Assembly (NCBI GenBank): GCA_030432455.1 | Contig: JAUIHC010000075.1 | Location: forward strand, 1-10,249 | DNA length: 10,249 nucleotides | DNA from: Phycisphaerae bacterium | GTDB lineage: Bacteria; Planctomycetota; Phycisphaerae; Phycisphaerales; SM1A02 | Reading direction: 5' to 3' | Shown here: positions 1-7,798 of the stretch, in pieces | How positions within the stretch are numbered: the stretch's first letter is position 1 | Layout: each line of letters opens with the position of its first letter | Translations under genes and position numbers: made by a program | Notes under the pieces: generated by a model | Seen by the model: the letters and a program-made list of their open reading frames with translations, nothing else | Databases searched by the model: none | What the model was told of the DNA's origin: nothing

Positions 1-1170
1 CATCGCGTCCACCCAGTAGACGCAGCCCTCGATCCCCTGATCGACGAGCATCGCCGTCGCCTCGCCGATCTCCGCGGCGCGGGCCGCGAGCGAACCGAGT
101 TCCATCTCCTCCGACTCCTCCGACACCTGCGTCCGCAGCACCTTGAGACTCGAGGACAACGCCTTCATCGCGGGCGTGAGCGGATTGTCCACGACGCCCG
201 GCTCGGCCATGCGACCGGACGAGTTGGTCGCGTGGGCCCGCCACGCCGCGAGATCGTCGAAGAACGCATTCGCCGCGGTCTCGGCCCGCTGCCTCGCCGC
301 GATCGCCTCGTGCACGAGTCCGTCGGCGTCGGCGCCGACCGAGAGACTCGCGAGCACGCCGCGGTTGGTCCGGTCGCTCAGGATCATCCGAAGCAGGTGC
401 CTGACCCGCCCCTCGGAGATGCGGAGTCCGAAGTGCTCGGCCGCGACATCCTCGACGGTGTGCGCCTCGTCGAGGATCACATGGCGATACGGAGGCAGGA
501 AGCCCGCACCGCGGATGCGAAGGGCGAGATCGCTGAAGAACACCGCGTGGTTGCACACCAGCAGATCGGCGTTCTCCATGCGACGCCGCGCCCGCTGGTA
601 GAAGCACTCGTCGTGCGTCGGGCATCGTCGGCCCAGGCAGTTCCCGCTCTCGCTCTGCACGTGGTCCCACACCCCCGGCCGCTGCAGCTGAGGCAGCGTC
701 GCGAGGGTGCCGTCGTCGGTGCGGGCCGCCCACTTCTCGATCTGCTGGAGCGACTGCCGCTCGGTGTCGTCGGCGAGCAGTCTCGTCTCCCGCTCGACCG
801 CGAGTCGGAGGCGTCGCTTGGAGAGGTAGTTCGCGCGTCCCTTCACGAGCACCGCGGTGAACTCGTCCGGCACCACCGCCCGCAGCAGCGGAAGGTCCTT
901 CTCCATCAGCTGCTCCTGCAGGCTGATGGTGTGCGTGCAGATGACGATCTTCTCCTCCCGCTTCGCCAGCAACCGGGCGATCGCGGGCAGGAGATACGCG
1001 AAGCTCTTTCCGGTGCCGGTGCCCGCCTCGACGAAGAGTCGTTCGTTCCCCGCGAGGGCTCGCTCGACCGCGGTCGCCATCTCAATCTGCTGCGGCCGCA
1101 GCTCGAAGCCGGGCAGGCGACGCGCGATCGGGCCGTCGGAGGCGAGGAGGTTGGCGACCGGAGGGAGCAT
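1..1170 (-). CDS. dinG: DinG/XPD-family ATP-dependent DNA helicase, N-terminal 390 residues (runs off window)
   Basis: Superfamily 2 iron-sulfur helicase of the DinG/YoaA group, expected to unwind DNA 5' to 3' at damage, R-loops or forked structures. It begins MLPPVANLLA. A Q-motif-like stretch (GFELRPQQIEMA) lies at about residues 21-32, Walker A (EAGTGTGKS) at 48-56, motif Ia (THTISLQEQL) at 79-88 and the DEAH box at 234-237. Three cysteines with C-x4-C-x5-C spacing (178, 183, 189; NCLGRRCPTHDEC) match the DinG iron-sulfur domain. The fourth ligand position, normally Cys in NYLC, reads Ser117 (NYLS). Residues after about 240 are helical and charged, as in the family's Arch region. The frame is open to base 1, so helicase motifs IV-VI lie outside the window. 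ATG at 1170 is the first Met before the Q motif; no Shine-Dalgarno is seen, only a pyrimidine-rich leader after a triplet repeat. It lies 72 bases after rsmG, in the same frame. Family call firm; exact paralogue less so. Confidence 0.9.
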   Translation of the reverse strand, partial: MLPPVANLLASDGPIARRLPGFELRPQQIEMATAVERALAGNERLFVEAGTGTGKSFAYLLPAIARLLAKREEKIVICTHTISLQEQLMEKDLPLLRAVVPDEFTAVLVKGRANYLSKRRLRLAVERETRLLADDTERQSLQQIEKWAARTDDGTLATLPQLQRPGVWDHVQSESGNCLGRRCPTHDECFYQRARRRMENADLLVCNHAVFFSDLALRIRGAGFLPPYRHVILDEAHTVEDVAAEHFGLRISEGRVRHLLRMILSDRTNRGVLASLSVGADADGLVHEAIAARQRAETAANAFFDDLAAWRAHATNSSGRMAEPGVVDNPLTPAMKALSSSLKVLRTQVSEESEEMELGSLAARAAEIGEATAMLVDQGIEGCVYWVDAM

Positions 1171-1180
1171 GGAGGGGGCA

Positions 1181-1237
<57 letters not shown>

Positions 1238-1242
1238 AGGGG

Positions 1243-1986
1243 TCAGGAGAGGGGTTGGCGTTTGGGTTCGCCGACGCGGCGAGGGTAGGCCTTGGGGATC
1301 GGGCGGGTCTTGTGGAGGACCACGATGCGGCCGGTCGGAGTGGGGACGACCTCGTGCACCTGGGCGTGCAGCGTGTAGAGCGCCTGCTTCGCGTGGGCGA
1401 TCTCCTCCTCGGCCTTCGCGCCCTTGATCGCGAGGATCGTGCCATCGGTTCGGGCCAGCGGGACGAGGTATTCGGCCAGCACGTCGAGCGCCCCGACCGC
1501 GCGGCTGGTGACCAGATCATGCGACTCCCGATGCTGCGGGTCGCGGCCCACCGCCTCCGCCCGCTGCGGCAGCACCTCGACCCGGTCGAGTCCCAGCGCC
1601 GCCGACGCCTGCGCGAGGAAGCGGGCCTTCTTGCCGGTCGCCTCCACCAGCACGATCCGAAGTTCCGGCTGCACGCACGCGAGCACGAGCCCGGGAAGCC
1701 CGCCGCCCGACCCGACATCGATGAGCGACGCCGCCCGCCCCTCTCCCGCGGTCCGCTCGACCGTCGCCGCCACCCAGGGGAGCAGGGTCAGACTGTCGAG
1801 CACATGCCGCGACCACGCCTCGGCGGGATCGCGGATCGCGGTGAGATTCATCCGCTGGTTGGCGTCGTAGAGCAGCCGCAGGTAGCCCCGAAGCCGATCG
1901 AGGTCACCGGCGTCGAACGCCAGCCCCATCCCCTCCGCCTCGGCAAGGAACGACTCGGGAACGGAATCGAAGGCGTCGTCAACCAT
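1243..1986 (-). CDS. rsmG: 16S rRNA (guanine(527)-N(7))-methyltransferase RsmG
   Basis: SAM-dependent methyltransferase that makes m7G527 in the 530 loop of 16S rRNA, acting in the cytoplasm during 30S assembly. The 247-residue length is slightly above the family's usual 210-240. Visible family features are NLT at 47-49, HVLDSL at 61-66, the SAM-binding glycine loop DVGSGGGLPG at 90-99, acidic Glu115 ending strand 2, KK at 119-120, TSRAV at 160-164, Lys188, and the conserved basic tail (YPRRVGEPKRQPL). ATG at 1986 is the first start possible: an in-frame TAG lies four codons upstream. No clear Shine-Dalgarno precedes it; the leader is a GU-rich triplet tract. It sits 77 bases after rodA and 72 before the helicase gene, all in one direction, so co-transcription is plausible. 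Known biology: loss of RsmG gives low-level streptomycin resistance in several bacteria. Identification is secure. Confidence 0.96.
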   Translation of the reverse strand: MVDDAFDSVPESFLAEAEGMGLAFDAGDLDRLRGYLRLLYDANQRMNLTAIRDPAEAWSRHVLDSLTLLPWVAATVERTAGEGRAASLIDVGSGGGLPGLVLACVQPELRIVLVEATGKKARFLAQASAALGLDRVEVLPQRAEAVGRDPQHRESHDLVTSRAVGALDVLAEYLVPLARTDGTILAIKGAKAEEEIAHAKQALYTLHAQVHEVVPTPTGRIVVLHKTRPIPKAYPRRVGEPKRQPLS

Positions 1987-2017
1987 GCGTCCGGTCTACC
2001 ACAACACCACCCCACCA

Positions 2018-2053
2018 ACCACCACGACCACGACTACGACCACGACGACCACC
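2018..2053. repeat. Degenerate triplet tract, (ACN)12, inverted relative to the 1181-1237 tract
   Basis: Twelve consecutive ACN triplets (ACC, ACG, ACT) on the plus strand lie in the 77-base gap between the rodA stop and the rsmG start. AC-rich sequence continues to about 2000. On the transcribed minus strand the tract reads as GGT/CGT/AGT triplets. Bases 2020-2034 are an exact 15-base reverse complement of 1223-1237 on the other side of rsmG, so the two tracts form an inverted pair around that gene. The rest of this gap shows no promoter or terminator I can support. Confidence 0.85.
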
Positions 2054-2063
2054 CTCCATCCCC

Positions 2064-3317
2064 CTACCGCTCCATCCTCCGCGGCCGCCGCAACGCCACG
2101 TTCAGGATCAGCCCGATCGTCATCCATGCGGTGACCAGACTCGAACCGCCCGCACTGACGAAGGGGAGGGTCATGCCCGTGATCGGAAGCAGGCCGATGG
2201 TCATCCCGGTGTTGATGACCATCTGGACCAGCAGCATGGTCACCAGTCCGGCGGCGAGCACGCGGCCGACGGTGTCGCGGGCGAACGCGGAGACCAGGAA
2301 TCCCCCGAACGCCAGCAGCCCGTAGAGCCCCCACACGATCACGCCACCGAGGAATCCCCAGCGGCAGGTGATGACCGCGAAGACCATGTCGTTGTGCTCC
2401 TCCGGCAGGTGGTTGTACCGCACGAGGGTCGAGGCGTGGTCACGCCCCACCCCGCTCGCACCGCCCGCACCCACCAGCGTCATCGCCTTGAAGCCCTGAT
2501 ATCCGATGTCGTCGCGATAGCGAGGGTCCTCCTGCCACTGGGCGACGACCGCCTTGACGCGATCCTGCTGATGCGACTTGAGAAACCCCTGCACCGACGG
2601 CACGAACAGCACGCTCGACACCGCGAGCGCCCCCACGCCGACCACCAGTCCGAGGTGCCAGAGCCTCGCCCCGGCGACCAGCAGCAGGGCGAAGAGCGTC
2701 GGTACGAACAGCAGCGCCGTCCCGAGATCGGGCTCCAGCAGGATCAGCAGCACCGGCACCGCGGTGATCGCGAAGGGCAGCAGGAACCCCGGAATCGAAC
2801 GGATGTTCCAGCGGAGCCGGAACCAGCTCGCCATCGCGAGCATCCAGACCACCTTCGCGAACTCCGAGGGCTGGAAGTCGGTCACGCCGAGATTGATCCA
2901 GCGTCGGGCTCCCTTGCGAGGCCGTACGATCGCCTCGGGCACGATCGGGATGAGCACGAAGACGAGCAGCACGATCGTGACCACGCAGAGGGCGGGAACC
3001 CACTGTCGGAAGCGGCGGTAGTCGGGAATCGCGGCGATCGCGGCAGCCACCAGACCGATCGGCACGAACATCGCCTGCTTGCGGGCGAAGCCGGGTTCGG
3101 TGGTTCCGATCGCCACGATGCCGACGAGGTTGAGCAGCAGTGCCGCGACGACGCAGATCCATCCCGCGTTCCACCAGCGGATGCCGCCGATGTGCAGTTC
3201 CTTCGCCTGCTCGTGAAGACCCCGGGCGGTGAAGGGGTCTCGCTCCGGCCGCGAGGGGTCGGTGGCGAGGGTGGACGAGGTGGTCGTCGGCCCGTCGTTG
3301 GTCGTCTCGTCGGTCAC
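2064..3317 (-). CDS. rodA: RodA, SEDS-family peptidoglycan glycosyltransferase
   Basis: Multi-pass inner-membrane glycosyltransferase that polymerises lipid II into glycan strands for lateral wall growth, paired with PBP2. The 417 residues start with a hydrophilic tail of about 50. About ten hydrophobic segments follow. SEDS signatures are GARRWI at 136-141, QPSEFAK at 149-155, EPDLGTALLF at 195-204, LPEEHND at 304-310 with Asp310 at the proposed catalytic position, and NTGMTIGLLPITGMTLPFVSAGGSSL at 369-394, abbreviated here to its core GLLPITGMTLPFVSAGG. The start is GTG at 3317, overlapping the PBP2 stop as GTGA. A GGTGA nine bases upstream can serve as Shine-Dalgarno. The overlap implies translational coupling and near-equal amounts of both subunits. 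FtsW is the alternative SEDS protein, but adjacency to a PBP2 favours RodA. The N-terminal tail is longer than in E. coli RodA (370 residues). Confidence 0.94.
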   Translation of the reverse strand: MTDETTNDGPTTTSSTLATDPSRPERDPFTARGLHEQAKELHIGGIRWWNAGWICVVAALLLNLVGIVAIGTTEPGFARKQAMFVPIGLVAAAIAAIPDYRRFRQWVPALCVVTIVLLVFVLIPIVPEAIVRPRKGARRWINLGVTDFQPSEFAKVVWMLAMASWFRLRWNIRSIPGFLLPFAITAVPVLLILLEPDLGTALLFVPTLFALLLVAGARLWHLGLVVGVGALAVSSVLFVPSVQGFLKSHQQDRVKAVVAQWQEDPRYRDDIGYQGFKAMTLVGAGGASGVGRDHASTLVRYNHLPEEHNDMVFAVITCRWGFLGGVIVWGLYGLLAFGGFLVSAFARDTVGRVLAAGLVTMLLVQMVINTGMTIGLLPITGMTLPFVSAGGSSLVTAWMTIGLILNVALRRPRRMER

Positions 3318-5746
3318 GGCGTCCGATCACCGGGTGTGAGCGCCATCGCGTCGGGAATCGCATCCCGCCACTCCACGGGCGACGCTCCGGAGGCGGTCTT
3401 CGCATCCGGCCCGAGGTATCCCTCGGCCGCCAACGCCCGGATGAGCTGCGCGGCGACCGGCCCGGCCGCGGCGCCGCCGGAGTTGCCGTGTTCCACGATG
3501 ACCGCGAAGGCGTACCGCGGACTCGACTCGCCCGCGGGGGTCACGAGCCCGGCGTACCACCCGTGCGGCGCCTTCCCCGCGACCTGCGCGGTGCCGGTCT
3601 TCGCCCGGACCGTCGGCGCCGCGGCTCCGAGGTCGGGGAATGTCAGAAGCGGCTCGCGGGGACGATCGGGGCCGACTCTCACATCCGCCGCCGTGCCCTC
3701 TCTCGCCGAGGCGAGCATCCCGTCGAGTGCCGTCCGCACCGCCACCCGGTTCCACGACCCGCGGGTCGGCGCCGGCGCGTCGTCGTCCCGCACCATGACG
3801 GGACGGATCGGCGACCCACCCATCGCGAGCCGGGCGTAGGCCGTCGCCGCCTGCAGCGGCGTCCAGGCGACCGGCCCCTGCCCGATCCCGATGATCATCC
3901 GATCGACCTCGCCGCCGATCAGGCGATCGTTGAAGGTGCCGTCGAGGGCGGCACCCAGACCCGGTCCCGGCTCGTCCTCGAGTCCGCACGCCCGATACCA
4001 CTCGTGCACGCGGTCGGGGCCGAGACGGGCGGCCAGCTCGTAGAAGTAGACATTGCAGCTCTGGGCGATCGCCTCGACCGGGCCGATGGCCTCGTGCCGC
4101 GTGAACAGGTTTCGTTCCGGACGCCATCCCCAGCACCGGGGCCGCGAGGTCTGATCGTCGCTCCGCGGGTTGTGCCCGTTGCAGACGATGACCTCGTCGG
4201 GCCGCAGACGCCCGTTCTGCACGCCCCCCACGTACATGAGCGGCTTGACGATCGATCCCGGCGGATACTCGGTGGCGATCGCCCGGTTTCGGAACGGGGC
4301 GAGATCGATCAGTTCCGCGCGTCGTCTTCGGTCGGCCGCGGACAACGCCGCGGCGTCGTCCGCCGAGGTGTTCATGAGCCGGTAGTCGCGTTCGTCGAGT
4401 TCGAGTTCGGCGGCGACCGGGGTCGAGACCACCGAGAGCACCTCGCCGGTCCGGACATCGAGCACCACCGCCGCGCCGTGCAGCGGCGTGCCCGCGGGCA
4501 GGATCATCGGATTCGGCTCGCCGCCTCGCCACGAGTACTGCCGCTGGTGGGCTCGCATGAGGCCGAAGTCGGGATCGAGGATCGCCCGGAGTCGGGCCTG
4601 AAGGTCCACATCGATGGCGAGTGTCAGGTCGTCGCCCCGCACCGGCGGCTCATCGACCACCAGCTCGCCCGAGGAGCGATTCTCCTCTCGGAAGCCGATC
4701 AGACCGTGGAGTCGCTCGTCGAACTCGAGCTCGATGCCGCTGGACCCCACGAGCCCGTACGGCCGACGCGGGGAGTATCCGGTGCGGTCGATCACGACCT
4801 CGCCGGTGTCGGGATCGGCTCGTTCGAACGGACGACGCTCGACATCCTCGACCGTGATCCGATCCCGCACCCCGCCGATGAGGGTCGAGCCGACGCCCCG
4901 CACGGTGATCGAGAGCGGGGTCTCCCGACGAAGGTCGCCGGGAAGCGTGGACCGATCGAGCACCACCACCGCCTCGGTGCATCCGCGATCGCGATGACTC
5001 TCCGGTCGCACGCGGAACGCGGGATCCCGCGCCGGGTCGCCGCCCGCCTCGCGGACCATGCGCTCCAGTCGATCGACCGCCCGGATGAGCGGCATCGCGG
5101 CGGCTTCGCCGAGTCGCTCGGCCACATCGTGGAACGCCCGCGGCCCGGTCTCCTCGGCGATCGGCTGCTTCTTGAACCGATCCACCGCGTCGCCGGGATA
5201 CTGCGCCTCGAGCCGCCGGATCTGATTCCGCCAGACGCTCTCCCGCAGTCGGCCGACATCCGAGACGATCTCCTCGCGGAGCGCCCGCACCTCGCGATCG
5301 GTCAGCCGTCCCGTGGCGACCACCGCCGCCCAGACGTCCTCGATCGCCTCCTCCCAGCGGACGGCGGCCTCGGAGGTCGCGGCGTATCGCTCCGACTCCG
5401 AGATGGAACTCCACTCCCGACCGGCCGCGCGGCGGGCGTCCCGTCGGGCCTGCCGCATCGCCCAGTCGCCGTTGATCGCCTCGTAGTGGACCTCGAAGGT
5501 CCAGCTCGGCACCTCGACCGCGAGCGGACGACCGTCGCGATCGAAGATCGATCCCCGGCCCGTCGCGAGGTACTCGGCGCGGTAGAGGACGTTCTCGGCG
5601 TCGCGGAGCCAGTGGGTGTCGGCGGTCAGTCTCGACAGTCGCCAGCCCAGGCCGAGGAACACCGCGAGCAGCAGACCGCCCAGCACGACGAGGCGTACCT
5701 GGAACGGCGTGACACCATGCTGGCTCTGACCGACGGGTGGACGCAT
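3314..5746 (-). CDS. mrdA: Penicillin-binding protein 2 (elongasome transpeptidase), enlarged N-terminal region
   Basis: Class B penicillin-binding protein that cross-links peptidoglycan in the periplasm during elongation, working with RodA. The 810 residues begin with a short cytoplasmic tail and one membrane anchor at about 17-36. The pedestal motif GRGSIFDRDGRPLA (63-76) follows, then SSGIELEFDERLHG (335-348) and DLTLAIDVDLQ (373-383). The transpeptidase triad is S498-IV-K501 within YPPGSIVKP, S563-C-N565, and K716-T-G718. It is about 170 residues longer than usual (E. coli PBP2 has 633 residues, active serine 330). Most of the excess is a charged, helical-looking stretch at about 95-258 inside the pedestal. 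ATG at 5746 gives the expected short tail; the upstream site is weak (GGGG four bases before ATG). The stop overlaps the rodA start. No mreB, mreC or mreD lies upstream, where they often sit. Function is secure; the role of the insertion is unknown. Confidence 0.94.
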   Translation of the reverse strand: MRPPVGQSQHGVTPFQVRLVVLGGLLLAVFLGLGWRLSRLTADTHWLRDAENVLYRAEYLATGRGSIFDRDGRPLAVEVPSWTFEVHYEAINGDWAMRQARRDARRAAGREWSSISESERYAATSEAAVRWEEAIEDVWAAVVATGRLTDREVRALREEIVSDVGRLRESVWRNQIRRLEAQYPGDAVDRFKKQPIAEETGPRAFHDVAERLGEAAAMPLIRAVDRLERMVREAGGDPARDPAFRVRPESHRDRGCTEAVVVLDRSTLPGDLRRETPLSITVRGVGSTLIGGVRDRITVEDVERRPFERADPDTGEVVIDRTGYSPRRPYGLVGSSGIELEFDERLHGLIGFREENRSSGELVVDEPPVRGDDLTLAIDVDLQARLRAILDPDFGLMRAHQRQYSWRGGEPNPMILPAGTPLHGAAVVLDVRTGEVLSVVSTPVAAELELDERDYRLMNTSADDAAALSAADRRRRAELIDLAPFRNRAIATEYPPGSIVKPLMYVGGVQNGRLRPDEVIVCNGHNPRSDDQTSRPRCWGWRPERNLFTRHEAIGPVEAIAQSCNVYFYELAARLGPDRVHEWYRACGLEDEPGPGLGAALDGTFNDRLIGGEVDRMIIGIGQGPVAWTPLQAATAYARLAMGGSPIRPVMVRDDDAPAPTRGSWNRVAVRTALDGMLASAREGTAADVRVGPDRPREPLLTFPDLGAAAPTVRAKTGTAQVAGKAPHGWYAGLVTPAGESSPRYAFAVIVEHGNSGGAAAGPVAAQLIRALAAEGYLGPDAKTASGASPVEWRDAIPDAMALTPGDRTP

Positions 5747-5842
5747 GAGACCCCGAAACCATATCGGCGTCGCCCGAACCGTCGCGACACTCGATCAGCC
5801 GCCCGCGCCCGGGCCCCCGCCGCCGGTCGATCGGCCTTCCGG
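5747..5842 (-). other. 96-base gap between the UPF0173 gene and mrdA
   Basis: Very GC-rich spacer between two genes read in the same direction. It contains short self-complementary stretches (for example GCCCGGGC and GCCG/CGGC arms) but no stem followed by a T-run, and no promoter hexamers I can support. It is large enough for a promoter driving mrdA-rodA, so whether the UPF0173 gene belongs to the same transcript is undecided. Confidence 0.4.
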
Positions 5843-6517
5843 TCAGATCGTGGTGGACCCGCCCACCTCGAGCACCCGGACCTCGATGCCGTCGGGCCGG
5901 AAGTCCGCGGGATCCTGCTCGATCGGGGGCCAGGTGTTCCAGTGGCAGGGAATCGCGACCGGCGCCCCGATCATCCCCGCCGCCCGCGACGCGTCGGACG
6001 GACCCATGGTGAATCGATCGCCGATCGGCAGGATCGCCGCGTCGGGCCGGTGGATCTCGCCGATCAGCCGCATGTCGCCGAAGAGCCCGGTGTCGCCGGC
6101 GTGGTAGACGACCTTGCCCCCGATCCGGATGACGAGCCCCGCGGGCTGGCCGGTGTAGACGCCCTGGAAACTGGAGGAGTGATACGCGAAGACGAGATCG
6201 ACCCGGCCGAACGGGGTGGCGACGCCGCCGCCGGGGTTCGCCGGATCGACATGCTTCGCCCCGTGGCCCGCGAGGATGTTGCAGAGCTCGAAGCCCCCGA
6301 TGATCGGGGCCTCGCAGCGGTTGGAGATCTCGATGGCGTCGCCGACATGATCCTCGTGCCCGTGGGTGAGGGCGATGTGGGTCGGGGTCTGGTCCGCGGC
6401 GGTGATCCCCGCCGCCTCGGCCAGCGGATTCCCGGTGAGGAAGGGATCGACGAGGACGGTGTGGGTCCCGTCGGAGATCGAGAAGGCGGCGTGTCCGAGG
6501 AAGGTGATGGTCGGCAA
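5843..6517 (-). CDS. UPF0173-family metal-dependent hydrolase (metallo-beta-lactamase fold)
   Basis: Predicted cytoplasmic metal-dependent hydrolase of the UPF0173 (YtkL-like) group; the physiological substrate is not established. The 224-residue length is typical. Metal-ligand motifs are THGHEDH (51-57; His52, His54, Asp56, His57), His113 in AYHSSSF, YHAGDTGLFGDM (138-149; His139, Asp142) and His192 in PCHWNTWP. PIGDRFTMGP (164-173) is a group signature. The start is TTG at 6517, chosen because GGAG (6529-6526) lies eight bases upstream, because MPTITFLGHAAF matches the family's usual opening strand, and because the next in-frame Met is residue 149. No signal peptide is seen. It is divergent from ychF across 161 bases and precedes mrdA by 96. 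Family call is firm; there is no basis for a specific reaction. Confidence 0.92.
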   Translation of the reverse strand: MPTITFLGHAAFSISDGTHTVLVDPFLTGNPLAEAAGITAADQTPTHIALTHGHEDHVGDAIEISNRCEAPIIGGFELCNILAGHGAKHVDPANPGGGVATPFGRVDLVFAYHSSSFQGVYTGQPAGLVIRIGGKVVYHAGDTGLFGDMRLIGEIHRPDAAILPIGDRFTMGPSDASRAAGMIGAPVAIPCHWNTWPPIEQDPADFRPDGIEVRVLEVGGSTTI

Positions 6518-6678
6518 GGCGTCGACTCCGGAAGCATCGGGGAACGACCGGCGGACACCTCGTCCGACCGCGATCCGAGGAGGATCGGGGCGGGAACCGC
6601 CACGGTCAACCCGGGACCGGGGGGCGAGTAGGATTCCCGGTCCGATTCCCCCCCACCCAGCCTCCGGAAGATCGTCTC
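6518..6678. promoter_or_regulatory. Divergent intergenic region with an imperfect palindrome and -10-like box
   Basis: This 161-base region must hold promoters for the UPF0173 gene (leftward) and ychF (rightward). Seen directly: an imperfect inverted repeat at 6568-6590 (CGATCC, GAGGA spacer, GGATCG, plus two further outer pairs after one mismatch). TAGGAT at 6629-6634 is a possible -10 box for ychF, about 44 bases before its ATG, with no good -35 match. Ribosome-binding sites are GGAAG at 6666-6670 for ychF (eight-base spacing) and GGAG at 6529-6526 on the minus strand. The palindrome could be an operator or mRNA leader hairpin; the promoter box is tentative. Confidence 0.4.
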
Positions 6679-7767
6679 ATGGAATGCGGCATCGTCGGCC
6701 TGCCCAACGTCGGCAAGAGCACCCTCTTCAACGCCCTCACCGCGGCCGGCATCGAGGCCCAGAACTACCCGTTCTGCACCATCGAGCCCAACGTCGGGGT
6801 GGTGAGCGTGCCCGACCCCCGGCTCGACCGGATCAACGCCCACATCAACACGAAGAAGATCATCCCCGCCGCCCTGCGACTGGTGGACATCGCCGGACTC
6901 GTCGAGGGGGCGAGCAAGGGCGAAGGTCTCGGCAACAAGTTCCTCGCCAACATCCGCGAGGTGGACGCGATCCTGCAGGTCACCCGCTGCTTCGAGGACG
7001 ACGACATCGTCCATGTCTCGGGTTCGGTGGACCCGGTCCGGGACATCGAGATCATCGGACTCGAGCTGCTGCTCGCCGACGCCGAACAGGTCGAGAGCGC
7101 GCTCGACAAGGCGACCCGGCAGGCCCGCTCCGGCGAGAAGGAGGCGAAGGCACGCCTCGCGGTGCTGGAGACGTGCAAGGCGTGCCTCGATGCCGAGCAG
7201 CCGCTCCGCACCCTCGACCTCGACCCCGAGGAGCAGCGGATCGTCCGCGGCTTCGGGTTCATCACCGCCAAGCCGATCCTCTACGTCGCCAACGTGGACG
7301 AGGACCACGCCGACGGCTCCGGCCCGATGGTCGAGGCGGTCCGGAAGTACGCCGAGGAGCACGGCGGCGGCGTGGTGGTGGTGTGCGCGAAGATCGAGAG
7401 CGAGCTCGCGGAGCTCGACGACGCCGACAAGCGGGAGATGCTCGAGTCGCTCGGGATGGAGGAGCCCGCCCTCGCGGTCGTGGCCCGCGGCGCCTACGAC
7501 CTGCTGGGGCTGCAGAGCTACTTCACCGCCGGCGAGAAGGAGATCCGCGCCTGGACGATCCGCAAGGGCGACACCGCCCCGAAGGCGGCGGGCGTCATTC
7601 ATGGCGACTTCGAGCGGGGATTCATCCGAGCGGAGTGCTACTCGATCGAGGACCTCGAGCAGTTCCGGAACGAGAAGTCGATCCGCGAGGCGGGCAGGCT
7701 GCGGAGCGAGGGCAAGGAGTACATCGTCCGCGACGGCGACGTGATCCACTTCCTGTTCAACGTGTGA
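6679..7767 (+). CDS. ychF: YchF/OLA1-type ribosome-associated P-loop ATPase
   Basis: Obg-related TRAFAC P-loop protein of the YchF/OLA1 family, which prefers ATP over GTP, binds ribosomes and is linked to translation and oxidative-stress responses. The 362-residue length is standard. The G1 loop GLPNVGKST is at 7-15, the G2 region around QNYPFCTIEPN at 28-38, and G3 DIAGL at 70-74. The G4 position reads NVDE (205-208) in place of NKxD, the change behind ATP preference. G5-like CAKIE is at 236-240. A helical coiled-coil insertion spans about 128-190. The C-terminal TGS domain covers about 279-361 and ends HFLFNV, typical of the family. ATG at 6679 follows GGAAG by eight bases and gives the family's usual N-terminus. 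It appears to be transcribed alone: divergent from the gene on its left, convergent with the one on its right. Identification is secure. Confidence 0.97.
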   Translation: MECGIVGLPNVGKSTLFNALTAAGIEAQNYPFCTIEPNVGVVSVPDPRLDRINAHINTKKIIPAALRLVDIAGLVEGASKGEGLGNKFLANIREVDAILQVTRCFEDDDIVHVSGSVDPVRDIEIIGLELLLADAEQVESALDKATRQARSGEKEAKARLAVLETCKACLDAEQPLRTLDLDPEEQRIVRGFGFITAKPILYVANVDEDHADGSGPMVEAVRKYAEEHGGGVVVVCAKIESELAELDDADKREMLESLGMEEPALAVVARGAYDLLGLQSYFTAGEKEIRAWTIRKGDTAPKAAGVIHGDFERGFIRAECYSIEDLEQFRNEKSIREAGRLRSEGKEYIVRDGDVIHFLFNV

Positions 7768-7798
7768 CCGCCTGATCGCCCGACTTCCCAGCCCGGGA

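Noticed and set aside
3488..6631. Very long plus-strand open frame (over 1000 codons) opposite mrdA and the UPF0173 gene
   Set aside because: It is antisense to two well-recognised genes, its product is Arg/His/Asp-rich low complexity with no family match, and long antisense frames are expected at this GC content.
7768..7798. Bidirectional terminator between ychF and the DUF6868-like gene
   Set aside because: Only a bulged six-pair stem (GATC-CC arms) can be drawn and there is no T-run on either strand.
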